From positions 1,927,590 through 1,991,589 of the forward strand of contig NZ_SJPR01000001.1 in assembly GCF_007859955.1 (NCBI RefSeq): a DNA stretch of 64,000 nt, in the 5' to 3' direction. Under the pieces are notes generated by a model. That model saw only the letters and a list, made by a program, of their open reading frames with translations. It was not told where the DNA came from and ran no database searches. This DNA is from Botrimarina colliarenosi (GTDB taxonomy: Bacteria; Planctomycetota; Planctomycetia; Pirellulales; Lacipirellulaceae). Shown here piece by piece: positions 8,232-17,600 of this stretch (positions within the stretch are counted from its first letter, which is position 1; each line of letters starts with the position of its first letter). Made by a program: the position numbers and the translations under genes.

Positions 8232-9311
8232 TCAGGAGCCGGACTTGGTCCCCGTCCCATTATCACCGTTATCAAGCCCGTAGTCCTTGATTTTCTTGTG
8301 CAGCGTGTTGCGGTTAATTCCCAGCCGCTGGGCCGCCTTGATCTGGACGCCGTCGCAGCGGCCGAGGACCTGGGCGATCACTTCCTTCTCGACCCGATCG
8401 ACGACCCGGCTGTGGAGGTCGCACGCGTCGTCGTCCGCCTTGGCGAGCCCCTCCTCGACCAGTTGCACCGCGAGCGACTCGAAGTCCATCCGGCGGAACG
8501 CGCCGCGGGGGGCGTCCGACTCGCCGCGGACGATCGGCGGCAAGAGTGCGAAGGTCAGCTCGTCGCCGGTCGCCATGACCACGGCCCGCTCGATGTAGTT
8601 CTGCAACTCGCGGACGTTGCCCGGCCAGGCGTAGTCCTGCATCGCCTCCATCGCCCGCGGCTCGATGTGAACGACGTAGCGGTCGTTCTCTTCGTTGTAG
8701 GCGTTGAGAAAGTGGGTCACGAGCGCCGGGATGTCCTCGCGCCGTTGCCGGAGCGGCGGCAGCCAGATCGGCACCACGTTCAGGCGGTAGTAGAGGTCCT
8801 CGCGGAAACGCCCCTCGGCCGACTCCTCGGCCAGGTCGCGGTTGCTGGCGGCGACGACACGCGTATCGACGCGGATCGTCTGCGTGTCGCCGACCCGCTC
8901 GAACTCGCGTTCTTGCAGCACGCGGAGCAATTTGACCTGCAGCAGCGGCGTCGTGCTGTTGATTTCGTCGAGGAAGATCGTCCCCGAGTGGGCCGCCTCG
9001 AACCGGCCGGTGCGGTTGTCGATCGCCCCGGTGAACGAGCCGCGGACGTGGCCGAAGAGCTCGCTCTCCAGCAGGTTCTCGCTGAGGGCGCCGCAGTTGA
9101 CGCGGACGAACGGCCGGTTGCGTCGTTCGCCCAACCGGTGCAGGGCGTGAGCGATCAGCTCTTTGCCGGTCCCCGTCTCGCCCAATAGCAACACCGACGC
9201 CCGACTCGACGCGGCTTGGCGCGTCGTTTGGTAGACCCCCTGCATCGCCTGGCTCGAGCCGATCAGGCCCGGCAGCGTGTGAGGAGCGCCGTTGAGGGGG
9301 GGAGAGAGCAC
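8232..9311 (-). CDS. Sigma-54-dependent transcriptional activator without receiver domain
   Basis: About 359 residues. AAA+ bacterial enhancer-binding protein core: Walker A GETGTGKE near residue 42, the sigma-54 contact loop GSFTGA near 88, Walker B GTIFLDEI, sensor region ASNRDLAEES and DLYYRLNVVPIWLPPLR. The C-terminal Fis-type helix-turn-helix is near 310-345 (AQRLGINRNTLHKKIKDYG). There is no N-terminal regulatory domain. The GTG at 9311 is chosen because an AAAGAAG lies just upstream; the open frame continues 165 bases further but that part looks noncoding. It heads a tight gene run: activator, antitoxin, toxin, hemX-like, hemA. Confidence 0.85.
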   Translation of the reverse strand: MLSPPLNGAPHTLPGLIGSSQAMQGVYQTTRQAASSRASVLLLGETGTGKELIAHALHRLGERRNRPFVRVNCGALSENLLESELFGHVRGSFTGAIDNRTGRFEAAHSGTIFLDEINSTTPLLQVKLLRVLQEREFERVGDTQTIRVDTRVVAASNRDLAEESAEGRFREDLYYRLNVVPIWLPPLRQRREDIPALVTHFLNAYNEENDRYVVHIEPRAMEAMQDYAWPGNVRELQNYIERAVVMATGDELTFALLPPIVRGESDAPRGAFRRMDFESLAVQLVEEGLAKADDDACDLHSRVVDRVEKEVIAQVLGRCDGVQIKAAQRLGINRNTLHKKIKDYGLDNGDNGTGTKSGS

Positions 9312-9488
9312 GTTGGCTTCTTTATGGAACCGCCATGACGCCAAGAGCGCCAAGGCTCGCCAGGGAAGGAAGGTTGGGGGTGGGTAACTCTTTATTCGCC
9401 GTGGAGCACGTCTTCTCAGTTCCTTTGTGTGGGCCCCCCGTGGAGGCCCCATAGGTGGGGAGAGGGACTTCTCCAATTCGATGCTGCG

Positions 9489-11519
9489 CTACTTCTCTGC
9501 CTTCTTTTCAATGACGTCGAGCAACCGACCGAGCAATCGCTGGGTCGCTTCCGGCGCGGCCGCGCTAAGGTTGTACCGGTCGTACTGCCGGCGGATCTGG
9601 TCGCTGGTGAGTAGCACGCCGTGCGCGCGGACGCTGGCGGCGAAGGCGTCGGCGGCCGCTTCGCGATCGGCGATCGGACGCACCTCGAGGCTCGCCGCGG
9701 TGAGCAGCCGCTGCTGGCTCTCGGGCGTGCCGAGTGACTCGAGCGTGGCGAGCGACGCGTCGCTGCCGCCGAGCCCGGCGAGCATGGCCACGCGGTCGGC
9801 CCGACGGTCGAAGCCGTAGAAGGCGGGGCCGTCGGCGACCAACCGAGCAATCGCTTGCTGGGCCGCTTTCGCTTGGCCAAGTCGTTTGTCGGCGTCGGGC
9901 CAATCGGCCGGCGCCAAGGCGACCAGCCGCTCGGCGAGCGACGCGGTCGCTTCGGGCGAATGCGGACGCGGCAGGGCGATCACGCGGCCCGTTTCGCCCC
10001 CTTGGTCCTCGGCGACCCGCTGGGCCTCGTAGAGCCGGCTGTCGGCGGCGAGCACCGCGATCGGCACGAGGGCCGTCTCGGGCGATCGCCGCAGGCGGAA
10101 GATTGTCTCGCGGGCGCCTGGCAGGCTTACCGACATGTCGACCAGCACAAGCCGGGTGTCGGGTGACTCGGTCGCGATGCGGAGGGCGTCGTCGCCGCGG
10201 TTGGCGGGGACCGCGACATACCCGGCGCCAAGCAGCCAACCGGCCGTCTCGCCGGCGCGCGCCAGTTGGGGCGAGGCGATCACCGCGGCGTCGTCCCCCT
10301 CAGAGGCGGCGAAGTACAGCAGCGTATCGGCCAAGCGGCTGGAGCCAGCGAACGGCTGCCGCGGGTCGATGGCGAGGATGGCTTCGGCGGCGGCGAAGCG
10401 GGTCGAGGGATGGGGCGCCTCGAGCGCCTGGGCGAGCGGCGCGACGCCCCCGCCGGCGACCGCCAGGGCGGTCGGGTCGGCCCGCTTGCCGAGCGCTTCG
10501 CACGCCAGCCGGGCCGCGTGGTGCAACTGGTGCTCGAGCGCCGCGCCGAGCACCAGCGAAAGGTCGGAGGTCGAGCTCGCGTCGGGGGACGCCTCGGCGC
10601 CGGTCTCGAGGGCCAACAGCAGGGCTTGGCGGGCGGCTCGTTGGTCGGCCGGATCGAGGGCGGCCCGATCGGCGGCGAGCCGCGCGGCGAGCTGAACATC
10701 GAGATTCAGCGCCGCCGAAACCCCGTCTGAAAACAGCACGGGGCCCGCCAGCAGCTCGGTAATCGCGGCGTCGAGCCGCCGTTTGGCGTCGCCGATTGTC
10801 GGGATTCGGCCGGTTAGCTTGCCGTAGGCCCAGCGGGCGGCGTCGCCGGGGGGGCCGGGCTCGAACGCCCGGCCGGCGACCAGGGCCGCGGCGATGGGCG
10901 ACCGCGTGCGGCCCAGCTCGGCCAGCCGGCCCAGGGCGTAGGCGGCTTCGGCAGCGACGTTCGGGTCATCACTGCCGGTCGCCTCGAAGATCGCCGGCTG
11001 GCTAATCGGGTCGAGCGCCACCAGCGCCTCGCGCAGGCGGGCGCGGATGGTGTCGTTGTCGGTCTTGGCGAGTTGCTCCATGCAGTAGGCGACACCCGCG
11101 GCGCCGGTCTCGCGGAGCGAACGGATGGCGTCGATCGCCTGGTCGCGCTCGCCGCTGAGCCGTTCGACGAGCGACTCGAGCCGTGCCGGCGAGGTGGCGG
11201 CGGCATGGGCGGCGGCGAGCGCCTTGTCGACCACCGGCGCCGCGGCGGGCAACTCGCGGCCGAGCCGTGTCAGCGCGGCCGTACCGACCGTCTCGACGAG
11301 GTCGGCGTACTGGGCATCGGTCAGGCCGAGGGCGTTAAGTTCGCTGACGATCTGGTCGGCCTGGGCGGCGGCGCCGAGGTCCACCAGCGTTAGCGCCGAT
11401 TGGACGTAGTGCTGGGGCTCGGTCCGTGGCAGGGCGAGCGTCGCCTCGACGGCGGGGCTGGCGGCGCCCGCGACGCTCGACAGCAGGGTCACCGCGATCG
11501 CAGCAAGGAACGTCTTCAT
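9489..11519 (-). CDS. Secreted HEAT-repeat protein with receiver-like domain
   Basis: 676 residues with a signal peptide ([20 protein letters not shown]). Most of it is helical Ala/Leu-rich repeats of HEAT type, e.g. [18 protein letters not shown] and [17 protein letters not shown]. Residues about 436-521 read like a response-regulator fold: [20 protein letters not shown], then VPIAVLAAD, with an aspartate near 461 but no convincing conserved lysine. I infer a degenerate receiver used as a scaffold, since the protein should be exported. Its ATG overlaps the argH stop by ATGA, so it is translated with argH. Confidence 0.7.
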   Translation of the reverse strand: MKTFLAAIAVTLLSSVAGAASPAVEATLALPRTEPQHYVQSALTLVDLGAAAQADQIVSELNALGLTDAQYADLVETVGTAALTRLGRELPAAAPVVDKALAAAHAAATSPARLESLVERLSGERDQAIDAIRSLRETGAAGVAYCMEQLAKTDNDTIRARLREALVALDPISQPAIFEATGSDDPNVAAEAAYALGRLAELGRTRSPIAAALVAGRAFEPGPPGDAARWAYGKLTGRIPTIGDAKRRLDAAITELLAGPVLFSDGVSAALNLDVQLAARLAADRAALDPADQRAARQALLLALETGAEASPDASSTSDLSLVLGAALEHQLHHAARLACEALGKRADPTALAVAGGGVAPLAQALEAPHPSTRFAAAEAILAIDPRQPFAGSSRLADTLLYFAASEGDDAAVIASPQLARAGETAGWLLGAGYVAVPANRGDDALRIATESPDTRLVLVDMSVSLPGARETIFRLRRSPETALVPIAVLAADSRLYEAQRVAEDQGGETGRVIALPRPHSPEATASLAERLVALAPADWPDADKRLGQAKAAQQAIARLVADGPAFYGFDRRADRVAMLAGLGGSDASLATLESLGTPESQQRLLTAASLEVRPIADREAAADAFAASVRAHGVLLTSDQIRRQYDRYNLSAAAPEATQRLLGRLLDVIEKKAEK

Positions 11520-12964
11520 GCGGGGGCCTCCTGGTTCATGCCGAGCCGCTCACGCCACGCCGCGACTTGTTGGGCGACGAATTCGGGCCGCGTCGAGCCG
11601 ACGCTGCGGAACGCCTTGACCGCTTGCTCGACGCCCAGGACGTCGTACAGCGACTCGTCCAATTGGGGGCAGTCTTCCTGGTAGGCGGCGAGCGGCAGGT
11701 CGGCCAAGCGGACGCCCTCCTTCATCGCGGCGCCAACCAGCTTGCCGACGATGCCGTGGGCGGTCCGTTGCGGCACCCCGAGATGGATCAGGTGCTCCAT
11801 GAAGGTCGTCGCGTCGAGGTAGCCGCGGTCGAGCCTTTCGGCGATCGACTCTCGCTTCAGCTCGGCGCCCGCCACCAGCGGGGCCGCCAATTCCAGGCAC
11901 ATGCGGACCGTGTCGGTGGCGTCGAAGACCCGCTCTTTGTCTTCTTGCAGGTCGCGGTTGTAGGCGAGCGGCAGCCCCTTGGTGAGCACCAGCAGGCTCT
12001 GGAGCGAGCCGATCACCCGGGCCGATTTGCCCCGCGTCAGCTCAAGCACGTCCGGGTTGATCTTCTGCGGCATGATCGAGCTGCCGGTGCAGAACGCCTG
12101 CGGCAGCTTGAGGAAGTTGAATTCGGTGGTGCTCCAAAGGATCCACTCCTCGGCCCACCCCGACAGGTGCACCGCGATCAGCGAGAGGGCCGACACGTAC
12201 TCGATCGCGAAGTCGCGGTCGCTCGACGAGTCGAGGCTGTTGGCCACGAGCCCCTCGAACTGCAGGTCGTCGGCCACCATCTGGCGGTCGATCGGGATCG
12301 TCGTGCCGGCCATCGCCGCGGTGCCGAGCGGCAGCTGGTTCACCCGGCGGCGGCAGTCGGCCAGCCGGTCGCGGTCACGCTGGTACTTCTCGACGTAGGC
12401 GAGCCAGTAGTGGGCCGCCAGCACCGGCTGGGCCCGCTGTAGGTGGGTGTAGCCGGGGAGGATGACCCCCTCGTCCTGGGCGGCCCGGCCGACGAACGCC
12501 CGCTGCAGGTCGGCGAGCAGCAGGTCGAACCCGTCGATCGCCTCGCGGACCCACATCCGGAAGTCGGTCGAAACCTGGTCGTTACGGCTGCGGCCGGTGT
12601 GGAGCTTGCGGCCGACGTCGCCGATGCGGTCGACGAGGGCCCGCTCGATGTTCATGTGGACGTCTTCGAGCTCTTGCTTGAACTCGAAGCGCCCCGCGGC
12701 GATCTCCCAGCCGATCTGGGTGAGGCCCTCGATGATCTGGTTCTTCTCGTCGTCGGTCAGGACGCCGACGGCGGCGAGCATCGTCGCGTGGGCGACCGAG
12801 CCGCGGATGTCCTGCTGGTACATCCGCCGGTCGTAGGAGACGCTCTCGCTAAAGGCCTCGACACGGGCGTCGGTGGCGCCGTCGAAGACGCCCCCCCACG
12901 GCTTGGCTTGGTTGCCCGCCTTGTCGCCGGCGTTGTTATCTTGGTTTTCGCTCGGTGGGGCCAC
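11516..12964 (-). CDS. argH: Argininosuccinate lyase
   Basis: Last step of arginine synthesis: cleaves argininosuccinate to arginine and fumarate; cytoplasmic homotetramer. 482 residues, with a slightly extended polar N-terminus before [18 protein letters not shown]. Seen: [10 protein letters not shown], the [18 protein letters not shown] segment with the general acid/base histidine, and the fumarase/aspartase signature [12 protein letters not shown] near residue 300. The start is GTG at 12964, after AGGCGA. It is followed without gap by the HEAT protein. Confidence 0.95.
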   Translation of the reverse strand: MAPPSENQDNNAGDKAGNQAKPWGGVFDGATDARVEAFSESVSYDRRMYQQDIRGSVAHATMLAAVGVLTDDEKNQIIEGLTQIGWEIAAGRFEFKQELEDVHMNIERALVDRIGDVGRKLHTGRSRNDQVSTDFRMWVREAIDGFDLLLADLQRAFVGRAAQDEGVILPGYTHLQRAQPVLAAHYWLAYVEKYQRDRDRLADCRRRVNQLPLGTAAMAGTTIPIDRQMVADDLQFEGLVANSLDSSSDRDFAIEYVSALSLIAVHLSGWAEEWILWSTTEFNFLKLPQAFCTGSSIMPQKINPDVLELTRGKSARVIGSLQSLLVLTKGLPLAYNRDLQEDKERVFDATDTVRMCLELAAPLVAGAELKRESIAERLDRGYLDATTFMEHLIHLGVPQRTAHGIVGKLVGAAMKEGVRLADLPLAAYQEDCPQLDESLYDVLGVEQAVKAFRSVGSTRPEFVAQQVAAWRERLGMNQEAPA

Positions 12965-13271
12965 TCGCCTGTCCCGCCTAAGTTGCCTGCTACCGACCCA
13001 GGCGGGGGTCGCTTACATGCGCCCCATCGGCCTCGGCTAGTGTGACTCACCCTAGATTCAGGGGGGTTTGCTGTCAACGAGCGGCGGGCAGCCGACGCCC
13101 AAGAATTAGGCACGTCGCCCCGCGACTGGGGGGCGATGCGAGTCCCTGCCTGTTAATTCTTTCCGCTGGCCAAGATCGGGCTCAAGCCGGCGAATCCGGT
13201 GGGGGCACGCCACGGTCCGCCGCCCTCCCGCCACGCACTCGCCGACCGATCCCTCACCCCCAATCGCCGCC
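12965..13271. other. Intergenic region, no gene seen
   Basis: A 307-base stretch between divergent argH and a small membrane protein gene. I see no convincing coding frame, palindrome or promoter pair. It should contain both promoters. Confidence 0.5.
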
Positions 13272-13535
13272 ATGAGCGCCTTCTTCGACCTCGTCCGCGA
13301 GATGCCGCCTCCCTTCAACATGATTGTGCTGGTGGTGGCGATCGGCAGCGCGGCGGGCGTCGTCAAAGCCCTCGTCAAGCAATTGCGGGTCTACGCCGAC
13401 AACGACGCCGATCGTCGACTAAAACGAGACCTCGTCGATAGCGGCCTCACTGTCCCCGAGGTCGAGCGGATCGCCGCGGCGAAAGTGACGCGTGACTTGG
13501 ACCCCGCCTGCAACTTGGACCCCGCCTGCAAATAG
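13272..13535 (+). CDS. Small single-span membrane protein
   Basis: 87 residues. N-terminal transmembrane helix MIVLVVAIGSAAGVVKALV, then a charged cytoplasmic segment ending in KRDLVDSGLTVPEVERIAA, which resembles the SHOCT-like short helix of the next gene's product. The last residues carry a tandem duplication of an 18-base unit (NLDPAC twice), close to the stop. Function unknown. It forms a likely operon with the next gene, 39 bases downstream. Confidence 0.6.
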   Translation: MSAFFDLVREMPPPFNMIVLVVAIGSAAGVVKALVKQLRVYADNDADRRLKRDLVDSGLTVPEVERIAAAKVTRDLDPACNLDPACK

Positions 13536-13574
13536 CCCGGCGGCAAACCGTTCCCACCCACCGCCCGACACGCC

Positions 13575-13859
13575 ATGCCTGCGATCCTCGCCGAGCTCAT
13601 CAGCGACTTTACGCCCGACCAACGTTTCACCTTGGTGATCGTTGGCGTCGCTTGTCTGACCGGGGCGGTTGTCGTGCTCGGGATCATGGCGTTCTCCTCC
13701 TGGTGCTGGATCCGGAGCCGGGAGCAACGCACCGAACTGACGCGTGACCTGCTCGACCAGGGGAAGTCGGCGGAAGAGATCGAGCGGATCCTCAACCCGT
13801 CGGACGGCTTCACCAGGAGCATGGAGAACTGGTTTGGCGGCGGTCGCCGCAAGCGATAG
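13575..13859 (+). CDS. Small single-span membrane protein
   Basis: 94 residues: a hydrophobic helix VIVGVACLTGAVVVLGIMAF near 22-42, then ELTRDLLDQGKSAEEIERIL, a short amphipathic helix like that in the preceding protein, and a basic tail GGGRRKR. The parallel architecture suggests the two genes are related and act together at the membrane. Function unknown. Confidence 0.6.
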   Translation: MPAILAELISDFTPDQRFTLVIVGVACLTGAVVVLGIMAFSSWCWIRSREQRTELTRDLLDQGKSAEEIERILNPSDGFTRSMENWFGGGRRKR

Positions 13860-14007
13860 CGGCCGCGTTTGGCACGACGATTGCACCTGCGCTCTAGCGA
13901 GATAACGCACGCCCCCGCCGCAGCCTCCCCCCCGCTGCCTGCGTGTTTGAAGTAAAAAGACGGGCTCCGCTCGCGGCGCCCGTCACCCCACCTCTCGCCC
14001 TCAGCGA

Positions 14008-14487
14008 ATGAATTCCATGCGCCCGTTGCTCATTGTTTTAGCAGGCGCTTGCGCCTCGATCGGCACCTCGCTCGTCGTCTGGGGCGCCTTGCGCCTCAAC
14101 GAAGAGCCGTACTGTGAGGTCCTCAACGGCGGCTTGGTCCGCACCACCGCCTCGGAGGCGCAGGTCAACGTCGCCGTCTCTCACGTCCTCGAATCGAACC
14201 GTTCACAGGCCCCCTCAGCCGAGAAGTCGTACGTCGCGAGCAACTACCGCGAGGCGGCCGACGCTTGGTTTTCGCGGCCCGACGTTTTTGGCCAGAGCTA
14301 CGAGCGCGCCAGCCGGCTGGAACGCGAACAGGTCGACAGCGAGGGGTCGTCGATGCGGATCGAAGTGATTCGTGGCGTCGAGATGCCGACGCTCGTCTTC
14401 ATGGAGCACGCCACCCCCGACGGGCTGCGAAGCCTGACCCAGCAGCTGGCCAACGAGTTGGCGACCATGGGAGTACCAGAGCGCTGA
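14008..14487 (+). CDS. Hypothetical anchored protein
   Basis: 159 residues, with a membrane or signal segment at the start (PLLIVLAGACASIGTSLVVW) followed by a soluble alpha/beta region ending in DGLRSLTQQLANELATMG. No family recognised. The ATG of MRPL nine bases in is an alternative start. It precedes the ECF fusion gene by 123 bases on the same strand. Confidence 0.55.
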   Translation: MNSMRPLLIVLAGACASIGTSLVVWGALRLNEEPYCEVLNGGLVRTTASEAQVNVAVSHVLESNRSQAPSAEKSYVASNYREAADAWFSRPDVFGQSYERASRLEREQVDSEGSSMRIEVIRGVEMPTLVFMEHATPDGLRSLTQQLANELATMGVPER

Positions 14488-14610
14488 GCCCCCGCACCGG
14501 GGGCGAATCGGGCGGAGCGGGCAATTCGGGGAACTTTTTGCGGTTCGACCCCGCCCCGGGGCACACTAACAGGGCAGACGCCGGCCGTTGCCGGTCTCTC
14601 CGCCCCCTTA

Positions 14611-17600
14611 GTGCGAGCGAGCCCTCACTTGTCGACGCCGTCCGACCCGCCGCTTGCTGAACCGTCACGCTGGCCAACGCCACGCGCCGCCGCCCTCCCC
14701 GCACGGCCGGCGCCAGCGCGCGGCGGCGCCTCAACAACTGGCGGCCTGCTAGAGACCGACGGCGAACTGCTGCGGCTCTTCACCCGGCACGACGACGCCG
14801 CGGCGATCGACCGCCTCATCGACCGCCACGCCCCGATGGTGTGGCGCGTCTGCCGGCAATCGCTCCGCCGCCAGCAAGACGCCGAAGACGCCTTTCAGGC
14901 GACGTTCCTCCAGCTGGTGAAGGGCGCCCGCCAGATCGGCGCCAGCGAGTCGGCCGCCGGCTGGCTCTACCGCGTCGCCTACCGCACCAGCCTGCGGGCG
15001 CGGAAGCGGCTCGCGGCCCGCCGCGAGGAGGCGCTCGCCCTCGACCCGACGGCGCCCCCCGAACAAGAGTTCCCCGACCTGTCGCGTCGGTGGACCGCCG
15101 GCGTGCTCGCCGAGGAGCTGATGCAGCTCCCCGAGCGTTACCAGACGCCGCTGGTGATGCGTTACCTCGAAGGCCAGAGCCGCCGGGCGATCGCCGAGGC
15201 GACCGACCTCACGATCGCGACGGTGCAAGGCCGCCTGGCGCGGGGCAAGCAGATGCTCCGCCGCCGACTGATCAGCCGCGGCGTGTCGCTGTCGGCGGCG
15301 ATGGGGGCGCTCGCGGTCGATCCGAAGTCGGCCGGCGCCACGGTCCCGACGCAAGTCGTGCTGCAAACGACCTCGAACGCCACGGCCGTGGCGACGGGCG
15401 GCTCGCTCGCCGCCTCGGCCGCAGTGGTTTCCCTCTTCCAGCAAGGAACCCGAGCGATGCTCTTCGCTTCGCTATCGAAACCGCTAGTCGTCGCCACCGC
15501 CTGCGGCGTAGCGGCGCTCGTCCTCGCCGCGCCGCCTGTTGAATCGACCGTTACAACTTCAAGCGATGGCGTGGTTCTCACCGCGGCGGTCGAGGGTGAA
15601 GAGGCGGAGACGCCGACGGCAACGCTACAAATCGTTGCGAACGACGCAGCGAGCGAAGGCGAGCCGGGAGCGTTAGCGACGGTAGTGAGTCGAGTGTATC
15701 TCGTTGCGGATATTGTCCAGGCGCGTGCGATGACGGGTGAAGTTGTTGAACAAGAGAAGCTGCTTGAACAGTTAGCGAAGGAGATTGAACAGATAGCGGG
15801 CGTTGAATCATCGCCAGTAAGTCAACCGGCAAACTCGATCCTTGTCTTGAAAGCGAGTCGTGAAGCGTCGCAAGCAGTTAGTGACTACTTGCAGATGCTT
15901 CGTAATCGCATGCTCGATGGACGTCTTAATGCATATCCGCCATCGGTAGAGCCGGAAGCGTCAGCGCCCGGAGTTGCAGCGCAGGTGGGTGGCGGGGGCG
16001 CTCCGTCAGGAAGCCCCCGGACGGCGGAGTCCACCTCACCGCCAACGGCGGGCTTCAACTCCCGTGACGGTGCGGTGACGCTCGCGCAAGGTTCCACTCC
16101 GGCTGCCGCAAAAGCCGTTGATAACACCGCTCCGAATGGCTTCGTCGCCGAGTTCAAGCCGGGAGAGCTCGCGCCGAATGTCCGTTACGGCGACGCCCTC
16201 GGACCCGACGGCGAGCCCCTCTCCGACGCCAAACAGGGCAAGATCTTGTTGAAGAGGTGGGCGGAACGCGCCGCCGCCAACCCACCGCCAGCCGATGGGG
16301 AGCCAACGGTCAAAGAACTTCATCTATGGCACACTTACTGGGAGCAGAAATACGACATCCTCCGCCGACGCACTCGTCTGCTTCTTGAGCCGTTTAATGG
16401 AAAGTCGTACGACCAGATGACGGAGGAGGATCGACTCCGCAATGCCGAAGCGGAAGAATTGATGGCCGATATGTACAAGGCCAGAGCCGAGACGCTGCGC
16501 TACGAGCGGGAGTTAAAGCTGCGGGCGTTGAACGAAGGCGAGCCGGAAGCGTCAGCGCCCGGAGTGGAAGCGAAAGACGATTCGACCAAGAAGCTTGTCC
16601 CATCTCGTGGAATCATGCGTCTGGAGGAGGCGAAAGCCCTCGCTGACGAACGTAGCGACATTCAGATCGAGGAGAGTGACCTCAAAGGGGTGAATGGCGA
16701 ACGCTTGGCCACCGTCACGGAGATGGTCCCCGCCACGATCGCAGAAGCTAGGAAGCGGCAAGGGATCGAGATTGAGCGCAATGCGGCTGCGGCCAGAGCC
16801 CAAGCTTATGAACAGAAGCGAAAGGCGTTGGTGATGGAGCTCCGCACCGCGGCCGCCAAGGATGAAGACGCCTTGCGATTAGCGAAAGAGATCCTGCTCG
16901 CCGAGAGCCGACACCAAGCGGAACTCGCCCGTGTCGAGCAACTCCAACGCCACCTCGAAGTGGGAGAAGAGAAGGTCGACGGGCGCCGGAGCATGAACCG
17001 CGCGTATGGCCATTCGGTCGAGACGCTCCAGCAAGCGTTGAACGAGCGGCTCGCGCCGGAATTCGCGATCGAAGTGGATGGGGATTACGGCCCCGCCACT
17101 GCGAGCGCGGTGGCGAGATGGCAACGGCAGGCGAAAGTACCCGCCACCGGTTTTGCTGACGACGTGACACGAAACTCATTGGATTTGGCGGACTCGCCGG
17201 TGGAAGTCCCTCTCGCTTGGTACGAAAACCCGTTCAATCAGGTTGAAGGCGTGGTCGGCCTGGCAAGCCAACTACATGGCCTACGGAACCAGATCGAGCT
17301 TGGCTTGCGTCGACGAGTTCATGAAACGACATGGCGCAACGAGCCGCTTAGCCAAGAGGACCAGTATCTCCAGTATGAGCTTGCGCAACTGCAAGCCAAC
17401 TTCGACAGTCTTAACAAAACTTTACGGGGGATGGGTTTTAACGAGCCGATCGAGTTCAGTGTCTACTCCTCACCGCGTAGCAAGCAACGTGAAGAAACGA
17501 CCTTAATCGACGAACGGGATGCCGTTGAGCACGACGAAGCGTCGGCGCCCTCCGCAAGCGACGCCGCTGCCGTCCCTGACACCGGCCCCGTCTACGTGGT

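Noticed and set aside
9312-9476. N-terminal extension of the sigma-54 activator
   Set aside because: The codons contain repeat-like GGGGCCTCC sequence and no conserved pattern; a GTG with ribosome site lies at the domain boundary.
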